Positions 11,716-24,419 of a DNA stretch of 64,000 nucleotides are shown here, one piece after another. The notes under the pieces are model-generated. The model ran no database searches and was not told the DNA's origin. It saw only the letters and a list, made by a program, of their open reading frames with translations. The translations under genes were made by a program, and so were the position numbers. The stretch's first letter is position 1. Every line of letters begins with the position of its first letter. The stretch lies in the NCBI GenBank assembly GCA_024138025.1, contig JAMXBD010002240.1, forward strand, positions 1 through 64,000, read 5' to 3'. The DNA is from Combretum micranthum (Eukaryota > Streptophyta > Magnoliopsida > Myrtales > Combretaceae).

Positions 11716-12011
11716 TGCGAAATATTTAATCAAAATAAAGATTTCTTAATCAACATTAATGTATTGGAAGTTCCTCCCTGTTCACTCTCTAAAATGACAA
11801 AACAATAAAGGAGAAAATATGAACAGGAAAGTTGTTGTTATCTATTATTCAATTGGCACATATATATAGTTGTATGAAAGGATAATTACAAAACTGCCTT
11901 AAAGGTTGTGTTAACTGCCCTAAATGCTATGTTGACATAAAGGTTGTGTTGACTGCCCTATATGTTATGTTTGACACAAATATTAACAAACACACGTATA
12001 GTATTTCCACA
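11716..12011 (-). repeat. 3' LTR of the Copia element
   Basis: It matches 34932-35232 along its length, for example 'aatatttaatcaaaataaag' near the start and 'cacacgtatagtatttccaca' at the end. It starts TG and ends CA. Confidence 0.88.
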
Positions 12012-12133
12012 TCCTCCCCTTAACATGGGAATGCATAAATAACCATCTTGGATGACAAGAATGCAAGCTAATGTTCACCTAATGGTTTAGTCAAGAGATC
12101 CACAAGTTGCAACTAAGATGAAAAATGAGAAGT
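12012..12133 (-). pseudogene. Copia polyprotein C-terminus (end of RNase H) and polypurine tract
   Basis: On the minus strand the frame reads QLVDLLTKPLGEH, the conserved end of plant copia polyproteins. After a short untranslated stretch comes TTAAGGGGAGGA, a polypurine tract directly against the LTR at 12011. The upstream side is cut by the solo LTR at 12134-15957. The rest of RNase H lies beyond that insertion. Confidence 0.75.
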
Positions 12134-12739
12134 TGTCACGCCCCAGTGGGTACCCTAAACGTGATAGTCCGCCACACTCAATATTAAAGCTTAAGTATGA
12201 CAACCTTAGTCATTTCCAAAAGCTTTTATATTAAGTGTAAGGCTTACTTTCACAATTTCAGAGGACCATATATGGAATAATGAAGTTCAAGGAGATATAA
12301 AAACATATTAAGAAAAGAGGATTCCCAATAACTTTTTGTTTATGGCAAAGAATTTACAAGCTTAAGGGCAATTCCTTAAACTACTAATTTATTATATACA
12401 TATTTTCATGCTAAAACTTAAGCTAAACTTTATCCAGATTTCTAATGTTTAAAAGGGATTACCTGCCCACATGGTCCACGTGGCCTTAACCATAAGTACG
12501 GGAACTGCAAAAGGTAGCTACCAGGGTATAAGCTAATAAGCTTAGTGAGTAATTCCCAAAATTCATACTCGAAGTAGATTATCAATCAAGTTTATTATTC
12601 AAACGTATGAAATGCAACAACCACGTGAGCATACAAGACATATGACTTTCCGGGAATCATATGTTGAATGAATTTACGCCCTTCATTCGGGGTTGGGTAT
12701 GCAGGCCAATTACAGCCACCACTTTTAAAAACACTTTTA

Positions 12740-12957
12740 TAGGTCTTACCGGCTCCTATACGCCATCAAAAATTTTGTAGTCATTACAGGCTCCTACTAG
12801 CCACCAAAACGATTTTGTAGTTATTACAGGCTCCTACTAGCCACGAAAAACTTGTAGTTATTACAGGCTCCTACTAGCCATCAATACTTGTAGTTTATTA
12901 CAGGCTCCTACTAGCCATCAATACTCGTAGTTTATTACAGGCTCCTACTAGCCACTC
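12740..12957. repeat. Minisatellite of about 40 bp, six units
   Basis: Six units share 'tacaggctcctactagcca' with a variable A/T-rich remainder. Unit length varies from about 36 to 46 bp, and the first unit is diverged. The corresponding position of the sister LTR (57536-57650) has an unrelated minisatellite. Confidence 0.85.
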
Positions 12958-13293
12958 ACATGATATACCGGTTCTGTCTACCACCACTATTATACACTTG
13001 TCCCATCAATTGTATAGTAGTGAATGCAATGTGACTCAACATATGAAGTGCATGAGTAATTTCTTTAATTAAAGTCTAGTAGTTACATTTAACTTCTTTC
13101 AAGTGATCAATCAATTTCAAACATTTCAAGATACTAATTCTCATACAACTTTATTACAAACAAATCGAGTTTCGATATACTTAGTATTCTTTCAACATAT
13201 TATCATACACTTCTTTTTTTTTTCTGAAACTCTAGTGCAACTAATTTTACAAGCACAATAAGAGTATGAGAAGAATCAAGGGAAGTAACTCAC

Positions 13294-13392
13294 GATGCCA
13301 TTGCCGTCTATTTCTCTTAAGCGGATGAGTCGTTCACACACTCCACTAAATCGTAATAGTCCTTGGGGTGAAGAAATCCTTCCTGGGTTCAC
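13294..13392 (-). other. Exon-like segment with DYYD micro-ORF in a solo LTR
   Basis: On the minus strand, TTGTTAG precedes 13392 (acceptor-like), and the segment ends at 13294 directly before GTGAGT (donor-like). In the frame shared with relatives it begins GEP and then shifts. In the next frame DYYDLVECVNDSSA followed by TAA is visible. The shift suggests an indel relative to functional ancestors. The solo LTR at 56936-60659 has the same segment with a different indel. Confidence 0.45.
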
Positions 13393-15239
13393 CTAACAAA
13401 GAAAATACCCATAATGAGTTTTTCTTGAAGATTTTCTTGAATTTTGACAAACAATGTCAAAGAACGTCAAAGTTCGCATGGAAGAATGTTCCAACTTAAA
13501 ATGGCCATAACTTGGTCATTTTAAGTCGGAATCGCGCATATAATATACCGATTTCTATCTACTCGAAAGATCTACCCATTTCTAAAATTTTTCCCCAAAC
13601 AAAGCCACATAGGCTCCGAAAAACTGGTGACAAAATTCACCACGGATTTTTAAATAAAAACAACTTTGGTTCAAGAAATCAAAATTTGTTTGATAAATAC
13701 TTAGTTATCTATATAGTTGAAAAATTCTCTTTTTATAACTATATAACTCATATTTAAGCATGCTCAAGTGTTTTGTTGTCCAAATTATTTTTCTTAAGTA
13801 AAACAATGTCGGGTTAAAGCTTTTTCGGAAATTGTTTTCGTGATTTTCTTTGAAATGAATGCCTTGTTTTCTTTATTTTTTAAAAACGTTTTATGTTGGT
13901 TTTATTTATCTTTTTCTAAGTGACTTTTGAAAATAAGATTTTCTTTTTTCTAAGTTACATTAATACTACATTTGAAGTTTTCTAGAAAATATTCTTTTCT
14001 TCATTTTCTTGTGTAAATTCCCTTGTTTACTTGTTTTGGCAAAAATCTTTACTTGATATGCCTCATTCTTTTTCTCATGTCTCTATTCCGAAAACAATTA
14101 CTCATGCATGAAAATTTGGTTTCCTTATAAAAACAAAGTGGGATATTTAAGGACTTTTTGTAGAAAAACTAATTTCTATAATTCTATTATTTTCCTCTTG
14201 TAACTTAAAAAGAAATAACTTTATTATTTTCAAATCATAAATTTTCTTTGCCTATTTGTTTGCAACGGTCTTTATTAAAATTTCCTTAGTTCTCCATCTT
14301 ATTTTCTTTCTTTATGAAAACAACCATTTTTTTTTGTCAACAAAATAAAGCAAAGTAGACTAACAAAGATTTAACTAGCTTTTTAAAAAAAAAAATAGTT
14401 TCTAAATTCATAGTGAATCCTTTTTGTAACTTGAAAATGAATGAGTTTATTTTTGTTATCTTATATTTTCGTGTTTCACAAACATTTATTCCTAAGTGAT
14501 AAAAGCCTTCTTTTATTTGATTATCTTCAGAAAATAAAGCTTTTTGGACAACAATCTAGATGAACATGATTATGAGGATAATAATAAACAAAATAACATA
14601 AAGCATAGATAATAAAGTCAAGTATTGGAGTCTTAGCTTTTTCAAGGCTCCCGGGACTAAGAAATAAACTAGTCCCATAAAGAAATAAAATGAAAGAAGA
14701 AAAGCTTGTTTTGACTTGATGAGGACAAGTCTAAGACTAGAGACTAGTCTTAATTTCAACAAGGAATAAATAAATAAATTGCAATGGAAAAATAAATGAA
14801 TTGCTTTGCATGAAATAAATAAATTGCAAGATTATGAGCTTATATGCTCTAAATAGCATATATAACTATATAGATATAGTAGATAGTAGTAAACATAATG
14901 GAAATATAGGGAAACATAAAGGAACATAATAGAAACATAAATGAACATAAGAGGAACATAAATGAACATAGAGGAAACATGAACATAGAGGAATTATGAT
15001 TATGAACAAAAACAAAGTATGAACCTATTGTTGCTTTCTTAACCTTCATGGTTTTAGAAAACACACACTAAGCTCATACTAAGTAGATGAACATGGAGAC
15101 TTCTTGAAGAACTTTTACCTAAAGAAGATGAGCCTAAAGAGAACTTCTTTGAAGAGCTTCTTGGAGAGAAATTCTAAAGAGATTTTGAGAGAGTAATTTT
15201 AGTGTAGAAGTGATGTGAAAGAAGTGAAAGAGAAGGGGG

Positions 15240-15249
15240 GTATTTATAG
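15240..15249 (-). promoter_or_regulatory. TATA box of the solo LTR at 12134-15957
   Basis: gtatttatag on the + strand is CTATAAATAC on the minus strand. It sits at the same place as in the sister LTR at 59957. Confidence 0.55.
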
Positions 15250-15957
15250 GAAAATGTGGAGGAATTTTTGTGTGATTAAAATAAATTGAAATTGAAACAA
15301 ATTGTGGGCATAAGAGCATGGGGGGCGCCGGCCATAGTGTGATGGGGGGAGAATTGATTTATTTTTTTTGACTTTTTGTTAAATAAAAGATGTAATTTGT
15401 AAGGTAGATGTGATATAAAGTTATGGGAAAGGTAAAAAGTTAAGATAATAGGTTATGTAGAGTGTAAGAGTAGGTGTAAGAAAAAGTAGAGATAAAAGAA
15501 TAGTGTAGAATAGTAATGAATAGTGTAATGTAAAGTAGATATGACAATTAAAGTACCGGTAGTAAGAAAATACGCGTATAATAGCTATATCTGTTATTTT
15601 TACTTACCGAAAAATTATGAAATTGATATTTTTGGAAAACTTATATTTTTACGAGTCTAACGGGTGTATTCGGAATTTTTTACTATTCCGGGCTTCCGGA
15701 CACGTTTTTTGAGAACTGTGTCCGATCGGGTTCGAAGGACACTCGAATTTCGCGAAACTGAAACTTTTATGAAACCTATGGTTATTACGGACTATTCGAG
15801 CTTAATTATCCCAACTTCGTTTTTTCGGGCCAAGAAAACGGCAATGCCGGATTTAGATCGATACGGTAAACTAGGGTTTTGTTGACCTTTAAGGTTCCGT
15901 TTGACTTCCGGTTAGGGTTTTATGCTAAACCGATTCCGAAAATTTTAGGGGTTTACA

Positions 15958-17594
15958 GAAGTAATGAGAAAACCATCAAAAATCTTATCACAAGTGAAAT
16001 GGATAATGACATCAATGTGTTTTGTACATCCATGAAGACATGGATTTGCTACAATTAATTATGCATATTTGTTATCAAAGTAGAGCTAAACACGTAAAGC
16101 AACATAAATATTGAAGTCCTTTAATATGTATGAAACCCAAAAAGGTTCTTTAGTTACCGTTGTCATACTTCAATATTCAGCTTCTGTTGATGTAGAAACA
16201 TTCTTTCATTTCTTGGTTTTCGAGAAACAAGAGAAGAACCCAAAAATACACAAAATCCAGAAATAGAATGTCGATCATTAAATAAGATCCCCAATTCGAA
16301 TGTGAATAACTAGATAACTCTAAAGAAGAAGAGAGGAATAAACAAACCATGATTAGCCGTAGCTTTCAAATATCGAAGTACATGCATTAAACCATCAAGA
16401 TGTGGCTGTCTTAGCTTAGAAACAAATTGATTAAGATGATGAACGGCATAAGAAAGATCAGGTCAGTTAATGTAATATAAAGTATGCATCCAATAACTCG
16501 CCTATAGAAACCAGGATCCGACAAAAGCTCCCCATCATCAGAATGTGGTTTTAGACCCTGCAACACAGGAAACTTTGCAGGACAAACATCCAATAAGTCC
16601 TGTGTCTAGCAAAATGTCAAGAGCAAATTTCCTTTGATTCAACTATGTACCAGTACTATTATGGAACACTTAAATGCCTCAAAAGAATTTAGGAGCTCCT
16701 AAGTCTTTTATAATAAAAGCCTTATCTAGCTCATGTTTAAGTGAACATATATCATTCTCACAATTACCAGTAACAAGAACATCATCAACATAAACAAGAA
16801 CAGCCAAAAATTTACCGGGAGAAGATTTAGTGAAAAGTGGATAATCACTCTTATATTGAGTAAAGCCATGATGAGCCAAATATTTTGTAAATTAAAGATT
16901 CCATTGTCAAGAAGTTTTTTTAAGTGTGTAAATAGAGAGAGCAAGCTTACATACTTTACCACGAACAACTTTGTCATAACCTTAAGAGGAATCATATAAA
17001 TTTCCCCATCTAGAAACCATGTGAAAAGGCATTATTAATGTCCAATTGATGTAAACGCCAATTAAAAGTTGTAGCAATAATAATAAGTATTCGAATAGTA
17101 GCTAATTTAGCCACCGAAGAAAAAGTATATTATGATCTTTATCAAGAACTTAAGTATAACCTTTGCCACTATGGAGCCTTATAACGATCTATGGCACCAT
17201 CAGGCTTGTATTTAATTTTGTAAACCCATTTTGAGCCAATTGGTTTCTTCATTGGAGGTAAATTAACTAATTTCCAAGTATTGTTATCGTCTAAAGCATG
17301 TATCTCAGATTCCATTGCTTGAACCCAATTAATGTTTAATTTCGCATGAGAATAAAAAGTAGGTTCTTGGATAGTAAGAACATTAGAAATAATTGCAACA
17401 TATTTAGGTGTGTAGTAGACAAAATTTGTTAGATGAAAGATAGGATGACAAGTAATGTGTTTAGAAGAAGTTGTGGACATAGAATTATGGATCGAGTGTA
17501 CATAATCTTTCAACCAGAAGGAGCTTGTTTATTTCTATTAGATCTTCATAAAACTAGTAATGAAGATGATGAAGACTCAATAAGGGAAGAAAAC
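15958..17594 (-). pseudogene. Copia reverse transcriptase and RNase H relic
   Basis: On the minus strand the frame from 17513 reads EPTFYSHAKLNINWVQAMES and then GSKWVYKIKYKPDG, the N-terminal part of the copia reverse transcriptase. The catalytic motif VYVDDVLVTG lies at about 16795-16765. Near 16590-16410 KFPVLQGLK, DDGELLSDPGFYRRVIG and a diverged TDLIFLMPF mark the link to RNase H. Further left, NPCLHGCTKHIDVI resembles the conserved NPVFHERTKHI of RNase H. Frames change several times and stops are common. It is bounded on the left by the solo LTR at 12134-15957 and on the right by the solo LTR at 17595-21596. Confidence 0.88.
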
Positions 17595-20394
17595 TGTAAA
17601 CCCCAGGAATTTTCACAGTAGGAGATGACTCTAATTTAGAAGTCACGATAGCTAGTAAACTTATAAGTTACCAAAAACCCTAAATTAGATAGATAACTTA
17701 GATTTGGCTAGATTAGGATCCATAAATTAAATAAAGAGCTTCTTTGACCTCAATTGATACCAAAAACGAGATTCCGTATCCTGAATTGATAATTCAAGTT
17801 GTGATCAAAGGAAACTTCAAATCCCAAACCCGAATCCTTGTCAAACAGACAGATTATATAGGAAAACCTAAATATAGAAATTAAGTGACCACTTTGGTAT
17901 TCAATAGAGACCTGAAATTCAAACAAGGAATAGTAATGAACCTATACTTGAATTTGAACCCTAAGATTCAAGATTCCTAGTTAGTAATAAACTATATTGA
18001 TAAGATTTCATAGTGGGTATCCAAATAATACATATAACCAATTTAGCTGATATATCAGTAGTAATATTAAGTAAACAACCCAATATGTTTATAGTTAGAA
18101 AATCGTGATCCTAAGCTAAACTGTTAGAATTATAAATACCCAATAAAAATATAAACTGATATATAACTTGAGACCTAGACTTCAAATACAGATTTGAATC
18201 ATACCAGTATTCGAATTAGGGTTTTCTTAAGCTCTTGGAGCCTGAAACGAAAATTGACCGACAAGCTTATACAACCTAAATCGCAGAAGATAAACCCTTC
18301 TTAAACGAATAAATACGTACAAATAAAACTTAAATTTGTACTGTCTGCCAAACTAAACATCTTGTAGGATCCATTAAAGATATTTTTGTATATAGTCTTA
18401 CATATATAAGCTAAATATACCCTAATAGTGTAATAAATTACCCGAAAATTTAACTAAATAATATCTAATCAATTTCTAAATATATATATATAATCTACTT
18501 GCAGAGGACGCTTTCAACTTGTTTTTGAAGGGCTGTGATTTTCTCAAATTTGGTGAGCCGAAACTTCCTCAATTATACACAAAAAGTCAATATAAATCTA
18601 TCTTAAACCAATGCAAACTTGCCAAATCATCCTTGCATTAATGACAATGCAACAAGCTGATGAATTAACAACAAACAGAAGCAATTCGTTTCCAATGTGA
18701 AGGAGAAACACGGCCGATTATTACGTTTTGTTTATATATATATATATATATTATAACATACTAAGGACCCTAGAAGGACAAGCAAACGGACTTCAATTCC
18801 TCTCAACTTTTCCAGAATCAAACCATGCCTTATTAGGAATAGAATCAACCTGGAAACCGATTTTTAAACGCATACATCAACCCAGTTGGAAAATCACGAA
18901 CAAAAACTGAAAAAAAATGCTTGAAAACGAGCTTGAGGTAAGTCGATCTCATTCCGCGTGTTTTCTTTCAATTCTAAGGATTGATATTGACTCCTAAACA
19001 TCTTAAGAAGTTAACCAAGTCCATTAGAAGCTTCAGATTTCACCGAAAAGCCACAACAAAGGTAATCTTTCTAAACCTTAACCGAACTTGATGATCCGAA
19101 AAAGCTGGTAGCATGTTGTTATTTTGTTGTCTTTTTTAGATATTTAAGTAGTTTGATGTCTTAGGAGCTCATAGGATCCAAAAACCCGACTTCTTGATGT
19201 CGGGATCGATCGAAGCTCATCGGGGAAGACAATGAACAGTAATCCCCGATGAGCACGGGGAGGTACACAGGACGTGTTTCACCCGTGTACGTCTCGGCAA
19301 AATTAAAAAAAAAAAGAAAACGAAACTAATTAAATTTAATTATAGAATAATTAATAATATAAGTAATTTTAGAATTATTATTATATTTTATTTCACATTT
19401 ATTATTTTCTGGAAATATTAATAGTAATATTAGAAGTTTAGTAATATAATACCAGAATTTTTATTTAAATTTAAAAATAAATTATTTTCTAGCATTATTA
19501 AATATATGATATTTAAATATTTAATTATTAATATTAATCCAAAAAGAATTTTTAGAAATATAAATTACTTTTATTAAGTAATTTACGTATAATAGGTTTT
19601 CTAACTATAATTATTAATATTATTAATATTGTTAAAAGAATTTTAGAATTTCGAAATATTATTTCTGAAATAATATTAAGTATGAATTTAAGATTAAAAT
19701 TATTTTAGTAATATTAGAAAGAACTTACAACTAGTAATATTATGAAATAAAGTATAAAAACAATTATTACAAATACTTATATTATGAAAAGTATTTTTTA
19801 TTTCATTTTATTTTCAGAATTATTATTGTTGTTGCTATGCTTTGTTATTATTATTTATTATTTTTAAGTACGGTTAAAAAGAAAAATTTTCGAAAATAGT
19901 TGTAATTAAATTAATAAATCCTTGTATTAGTAAGTATATTTTCATTAAGTTGATGTTTAATTAAATTATAGAAAATATATATATATATAAATTTATGAGT
20001 TTAGTAAATACTAAGTATGTATTTAAATAAATAATTGTAGACGAATAGATAACAATGGAAATTTAAATAATCCAAAATTGTGAGTATAGGAATATCTATA
20101 CTCTATAAGAAAAATTTATTAAGTAACTAAAAAGGAAAACTAATAGTTTTGAACAATAAAAATGAATTAACTAAATTATTAAATTTCCTGAGCACCCAAT
20201 CAATAGATTCAAGTATCCAACCAAAATCAATTAAGCAAAACTGTGACTACAATGGTTTAGAACTTAAGGCTATTCCCAAAGAACTAGTTAATAATAAAAC
20301 AGAAACCCATCAAACCATTAGGACACTTAAATATTCATAGGAGCTAAGTTATATAGTCTTGTGTAATTAATGACTATATTACTTATCTCAATAG

Positions 20395-20454
20395 GTGATT
20401 CGGGTATTGGAGAGGACCTTCCTGACGATTACTACGACTGAATAGGATGGGCAG
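20395..20454 (+). other. Exon-like segment with DYYD micro-ORF in a solo LTR
   Basis: An acceptor-like CAATAG ends at 20394, and a donor-like GCAG/GTGAGT begins its intron at 20455. The frame reads GDSGIGEDLPDDYYD and ends in TGA at 20439-20441, if the first G comes from an upstream exon ending in G. A candidate upstream donor is AAAG/GTAATC near 19061. The micro-ORF is open and is the clearest copy. Confidence 0.5.
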
Positions 20455-21236
20455 GTGAGTAGCTCAATCTTATTACATTGGTTATGCTTATAATATTGGT
20501 GAATCTTAAATAAAAGATAATAAAAATTTGGTGCACTGTTTGGATTGTGAAGACTGTGTATTGTATTACATTGATTACCAAGTTACTCTATTATAAGTGA
20601 TAACGGAGATGCATGTATCTTGGTATTGCCTATAGAACATGATTGAGTGTCTGTAATGCTTGATCACCTACAACTTGATTAAAAACTACTGGTACCATAA
20701 AGGGAAATTATCATGCATTACATATTGTGCATAAAAAGTATTTGAGTAAGTGGTAGCCTACTACGTGTTAGTTTTTCGGATCTCTGGTAATGCTTGAATT
20801 ATCTAGGCCAGAGAGCTATTAGTTAATTGCAAGATTACCTTTGTTCTATTAATACCATAGGAACTAAATGGTAAACGAAGGACGCCGCTTATGGTATTAC
20901 ATGGAAATAGCTAACACTTAGTGGAGTTTCTAAAGCTAAAACAGGAAATAAATGATGAAACATGATAAGTTTAAAGAGATAACTAAATTGAATATTATTA
21001 TTTCTTGAAAGCTTAGTTTCTCCTGGGTAGGTGGACCATAGATTGTAATCCTTCAACCCCGATGAGAGGGCGTAAATCTTCATCCTGGTTGGATTCCGGG
21101 TTATTCAAGCTTGTAATATTCATATGTTTGATTGGTGCATTTCATATGATTGCTAAATAACTTGTATGTAATATGTGATAAGTTCTAGTTACTCACTGAG
21201 CTTGTGTTGTAGCTCACACTCCAACAGTCCTTTCAG

Positions 21237-21283
21237 GTTCACTCTACGACCCTGGCTCATTACTAGCAGGAGCATGGTCCCGG
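21237..21283 (+). other. Second exon-like segment in the same LTR
   Basis: CTTTCAG ends at about 21236, followed by a segment containing CTCTACGACCCTGGCTC, then CCCG/GTAAGAG at about 21280-21286. The LTR at 22044-30382 has the same arrangement at about 30008-30060, with a degraded acceptor. Whether it is used as an exon is unknown. Confidence 0.3.
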
Positions 21284-21596
21284 TAAGAGATTAGAAGCCA
21301 GAAGCTTAAAGACTAGTATAGGATTAGAATATCTATATCTTTATTAGTCCTTTTGATGCAGTTAAGGTCATTAGAATCATTAGCTAAGGTTGTAAGGATT
21401 TATAAAGCGTATGATCTGTAATATCTTATTTCATGATAGTTGTTTACTAATTTATATCTTATATATGTTTGTTTATCCTATCCAAGCAATTAAAAGATCC
21501 TGTTTATTGAAATCATGTCATTCCTAGAAGGTAAACTAGTAATAGAAATCAAGTGATTCTTGATTACTATTATTAGGATACCCTCGGGGCGTGACA

Positions 21597-22043
21597 AAGA
21601 CTGATCAAGCACATGAGAAGTAGTAATATCAGTTGATGGAGACAAAACAGGATCAACATAACTAACATATGTATGATCAAGGGCAGAATAAGTTAACTTG
21701 GGGTAAAAAGAAAGAGATAAGTGATGATCCTGTGAATGAAGAAGAACTACAGTAAGGGAAAATAGATTCTCGAAAAGATACATCCCTACTAAAAATGATT
21801 TTGTGATTGGCTATATCATAAAGTTTGAAACCTTTTTTCCTATTTGGATAACTTAAGAAAACACACTTAATACCCTTTGGATCAAATTTGTCATGTGCAG
21901 GACTTATATAAAGAAATAACAAAGACATCCCATTACCTTTAAATTATGATAAGTAGGTGGAGTACCAAAAAGAACTTTAAAAGGAGATTTCCAAGTTAGG
22001 TTCGACATAGGCATTCTATTTATCAAATATGTGGCAGTGAGGA
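21597..22043 (-). pseudogene. Copia integrase C-terminal relic
   Basis: On the minus strand the frame reads [14 protein letters not shown], then [17 protein letters not shown], then DKFDPKGIKCVFLSYPNRKK, KGFKLYDIANHKIIFSRDVSF and FRESIFPY. This is the segment after the copia integrase core, with the conserved GCVFLGYP-like element (here KCVFLSYP). There are some frame changes. It lies between two solo LTRs, at 17595-21596 and 22044-30382, and links to the reverse transcriptase fragment to the left. Confidence 0.88.
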
Positions 22044-24419
22044 TGTAAACCCCGAGATTTTTCATACCGGTAAAAATAGATAAAAATATAAATATAAAAA
22101 ATAGATAGTTATTATTGAACTCAACAAAGACTTTAGAATCAAAACTATAAGTAGTAATGAGCCTATATATAGTTTGGAACCTTAAAACAAAGATTCCTAG
22201 ATAGTATTAAATACTACCAATAAGATTTCATAGTGGATATCGAAAACTCAAAATACAAGAATAACTTGGCTAAGATATTAAGTGTGATAAAGAATAAACA
22301 ACTAATTACACTTACAGTTGGGAAACGATAATATAAAGATAAACCGTTAGGGTTATAAATACATAATAAAACCACAAACAGATGTATAACTAATAATCTA
22401 GACTCCAAATAAATATTTGGATTACACCATTTTTTTAATTAGAGTACTCTTAAGATATTGGAGCCTAAATTGAAAATTGACCTATTAAGCTTAAAAAACC
22501 CTAATCGGTGAGATAAAACCTAAAAAGAATTAATCGCATAAACTTTAAACCTAAATTTGAACTCAATAACAATCTAGAAAATTTGTAGAACTCTATAAAA
22601 AAAATTTGGAAATAAAACTCTTGAATAAATGTCATATTTGTATCTGTTTAGCTTAATAAACTACCATAAAACTAAGATAAATACTTAATTACATAATATT
22701 ATAATATTTTATCTCCTCTCCTGGTGCAAATTCGGTGCAAGTGTAGAAGAATCATATGGCCAAAACTTCTTAAAAATTTGGATAGCCAAAATCTTATACA
22801 ACTTATTCAAATAAATTGCTAAAAAAGTCAATAATCAACACATGCCAATCAAAATTGCACAACTAAGCTACTCATTAAATGTAGCAACCACACATGTACC
22901 AGCATGAAGAATTCGGTGGACAATGAAACCAAAATTTGTATAACAGCTACTACTTCTTTTTCTCCATCTATATATCTACATAAAGCTTATAATTTACAAG
23001 AAAACAAAGCCATTAAAACCAAAACAAACAAACCCATTAACACACATAGAGCAACAGCAACAACAACTCCAAATTCGTCCTAAACAAACCATCAAACAAG
23101 TAACAAACTCAAACCTAAATATAACCACCATTAAAACAACCAAAAGCTTGGGAAAGGAAGAACAAGGTAAGTTAATTCATTTTAAGTAGTTTAAATTGTT
23201 AAAACATGATCTTAAACTATACTTCTATACACCTAGGGTCGAAACAAGCTCAAGGAGAAGGATTAACAACAACAAATTCATCCCAACAAGGTAAGTTTAA
23301 GAAAATCCTAGTTTCACTCTTATATTCATATAACAAGGATTATACTACATGTTGATATGTTATATGATGAAATATGTATATATAAAACATGTAGAAACAT
23401 TTAGGAAAAGCTTTAATACAAGTATAATACACATATGTTAAAGGAAAGTTAAGTTTCGAATGGAAGGAAATCGAAGAAGATGATGAACAATGTCAACACT
23501 ATCCTTACACCGACAGTGTATACGCTCAATGCCAGCGACGTACACGGGTAGGCCGACGGTGTTGAGACAGCTTACACTGGAACAAAAGCTACGTAAAATT
23601 TATTTTTATGTAAAATGAACGAACGCCGGCTGTCGAGCCTGGATTTTTCCACTTATCTGGTTCATTTCTCATAACCCGATTCACATTAAACCTGAACCCA
23701 TTTAACATGAATCCTCGACTAGAGGTTAAAAGAAATTTTAATTTTTTGAAAACTTTTTAGAGTCGCCACCCGATATAAATCGGGAAAAAATAAAAGCTAG
23801 GATCAATGGGTCGGTTGATCCTAACTTAGCTACTAGTCTGCGAAATTTTGATTTAAAAACCAAACTTTTAAAACCAGATATCATGGATTCGGGGGCTAAC
23901 CTATTAAAACCAAATCGGTTACCACTTTCGGAATTTTAAATTTATAACCTATCCTTTATATGCTCAAAAATTCAAATAATATATTATGAAACAATATTCA
24001 CAAATCACATTATTCATTTTTTTTATTTTTTATATGCTTTTCTTCATTTTTATTACATTCTTTTTTAGAATATGAATATCAACAAAACATCTTATATTTA
24101 CAAAATATTTATTCACAAAGAAAAAAAAACAAAAACATTTTTTCATTTTTTAATGTCGCCCCGCAGGTGCCTACGTACTCGCTAATCGAGATCAGACAAA
24201 ACGTAGTTCTTTTAAAAAAGAACTTAATTTGTTGATCAATTTTATATTTTTGAACTCTTTTCACTTTAAATTCATTAAATTTTGAATTTTTATGAAACCA
24301 TTTTTGATGATCCTATGATCTATCAATTGATTTTCATTTCATGAAAATGCAATTTTTCTAAGTCCAAAATCATTTTATGATAATTCATGGCTAATTTAAT
24401 GCTACATGAAAATATTTTG

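Larger units (their letters stand above)
12134..15957 (-). mobile_element. Solo LTR of the TGTAAACCCC gypsy family (3824 bp)
   Basis: It starts TGTCACGCCCC and ends GGGGTTTACA on the + strand, so it is in minus orientation. The perfect 5-bp target duplication gaagt lies at 12129-12133 and 15958-15962. It is very similar to the solo LTR at 56936-60659, except for a replaced block near 12540-13290. No internal domain is attached. It contains a tandem repeat, an exon-like micro-ORF and a TATA box listed separately. It interrupts the RNase H coding relic of the Copia element. Confidence 0.92.
17595..21596 (+). mobile_element. Solo LTR of the TGTAAACCCC gypsy family (4002 bp)
   Basis: It starts TGTAAACCCCAGGAATTTTC and ends GGGGCGTGACA. 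The flanks aaaac (17590-17594) and aagac (21597-21601) form a target duplication with one A/G difference. It lies on the + strand, opposite to the Copia element it splits. It contains an exon-like DYYD micro-ORF at 20395-20454 and a second exon-like segment near 21237-21283. No coding domain is attached. Confidence 0.88.
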
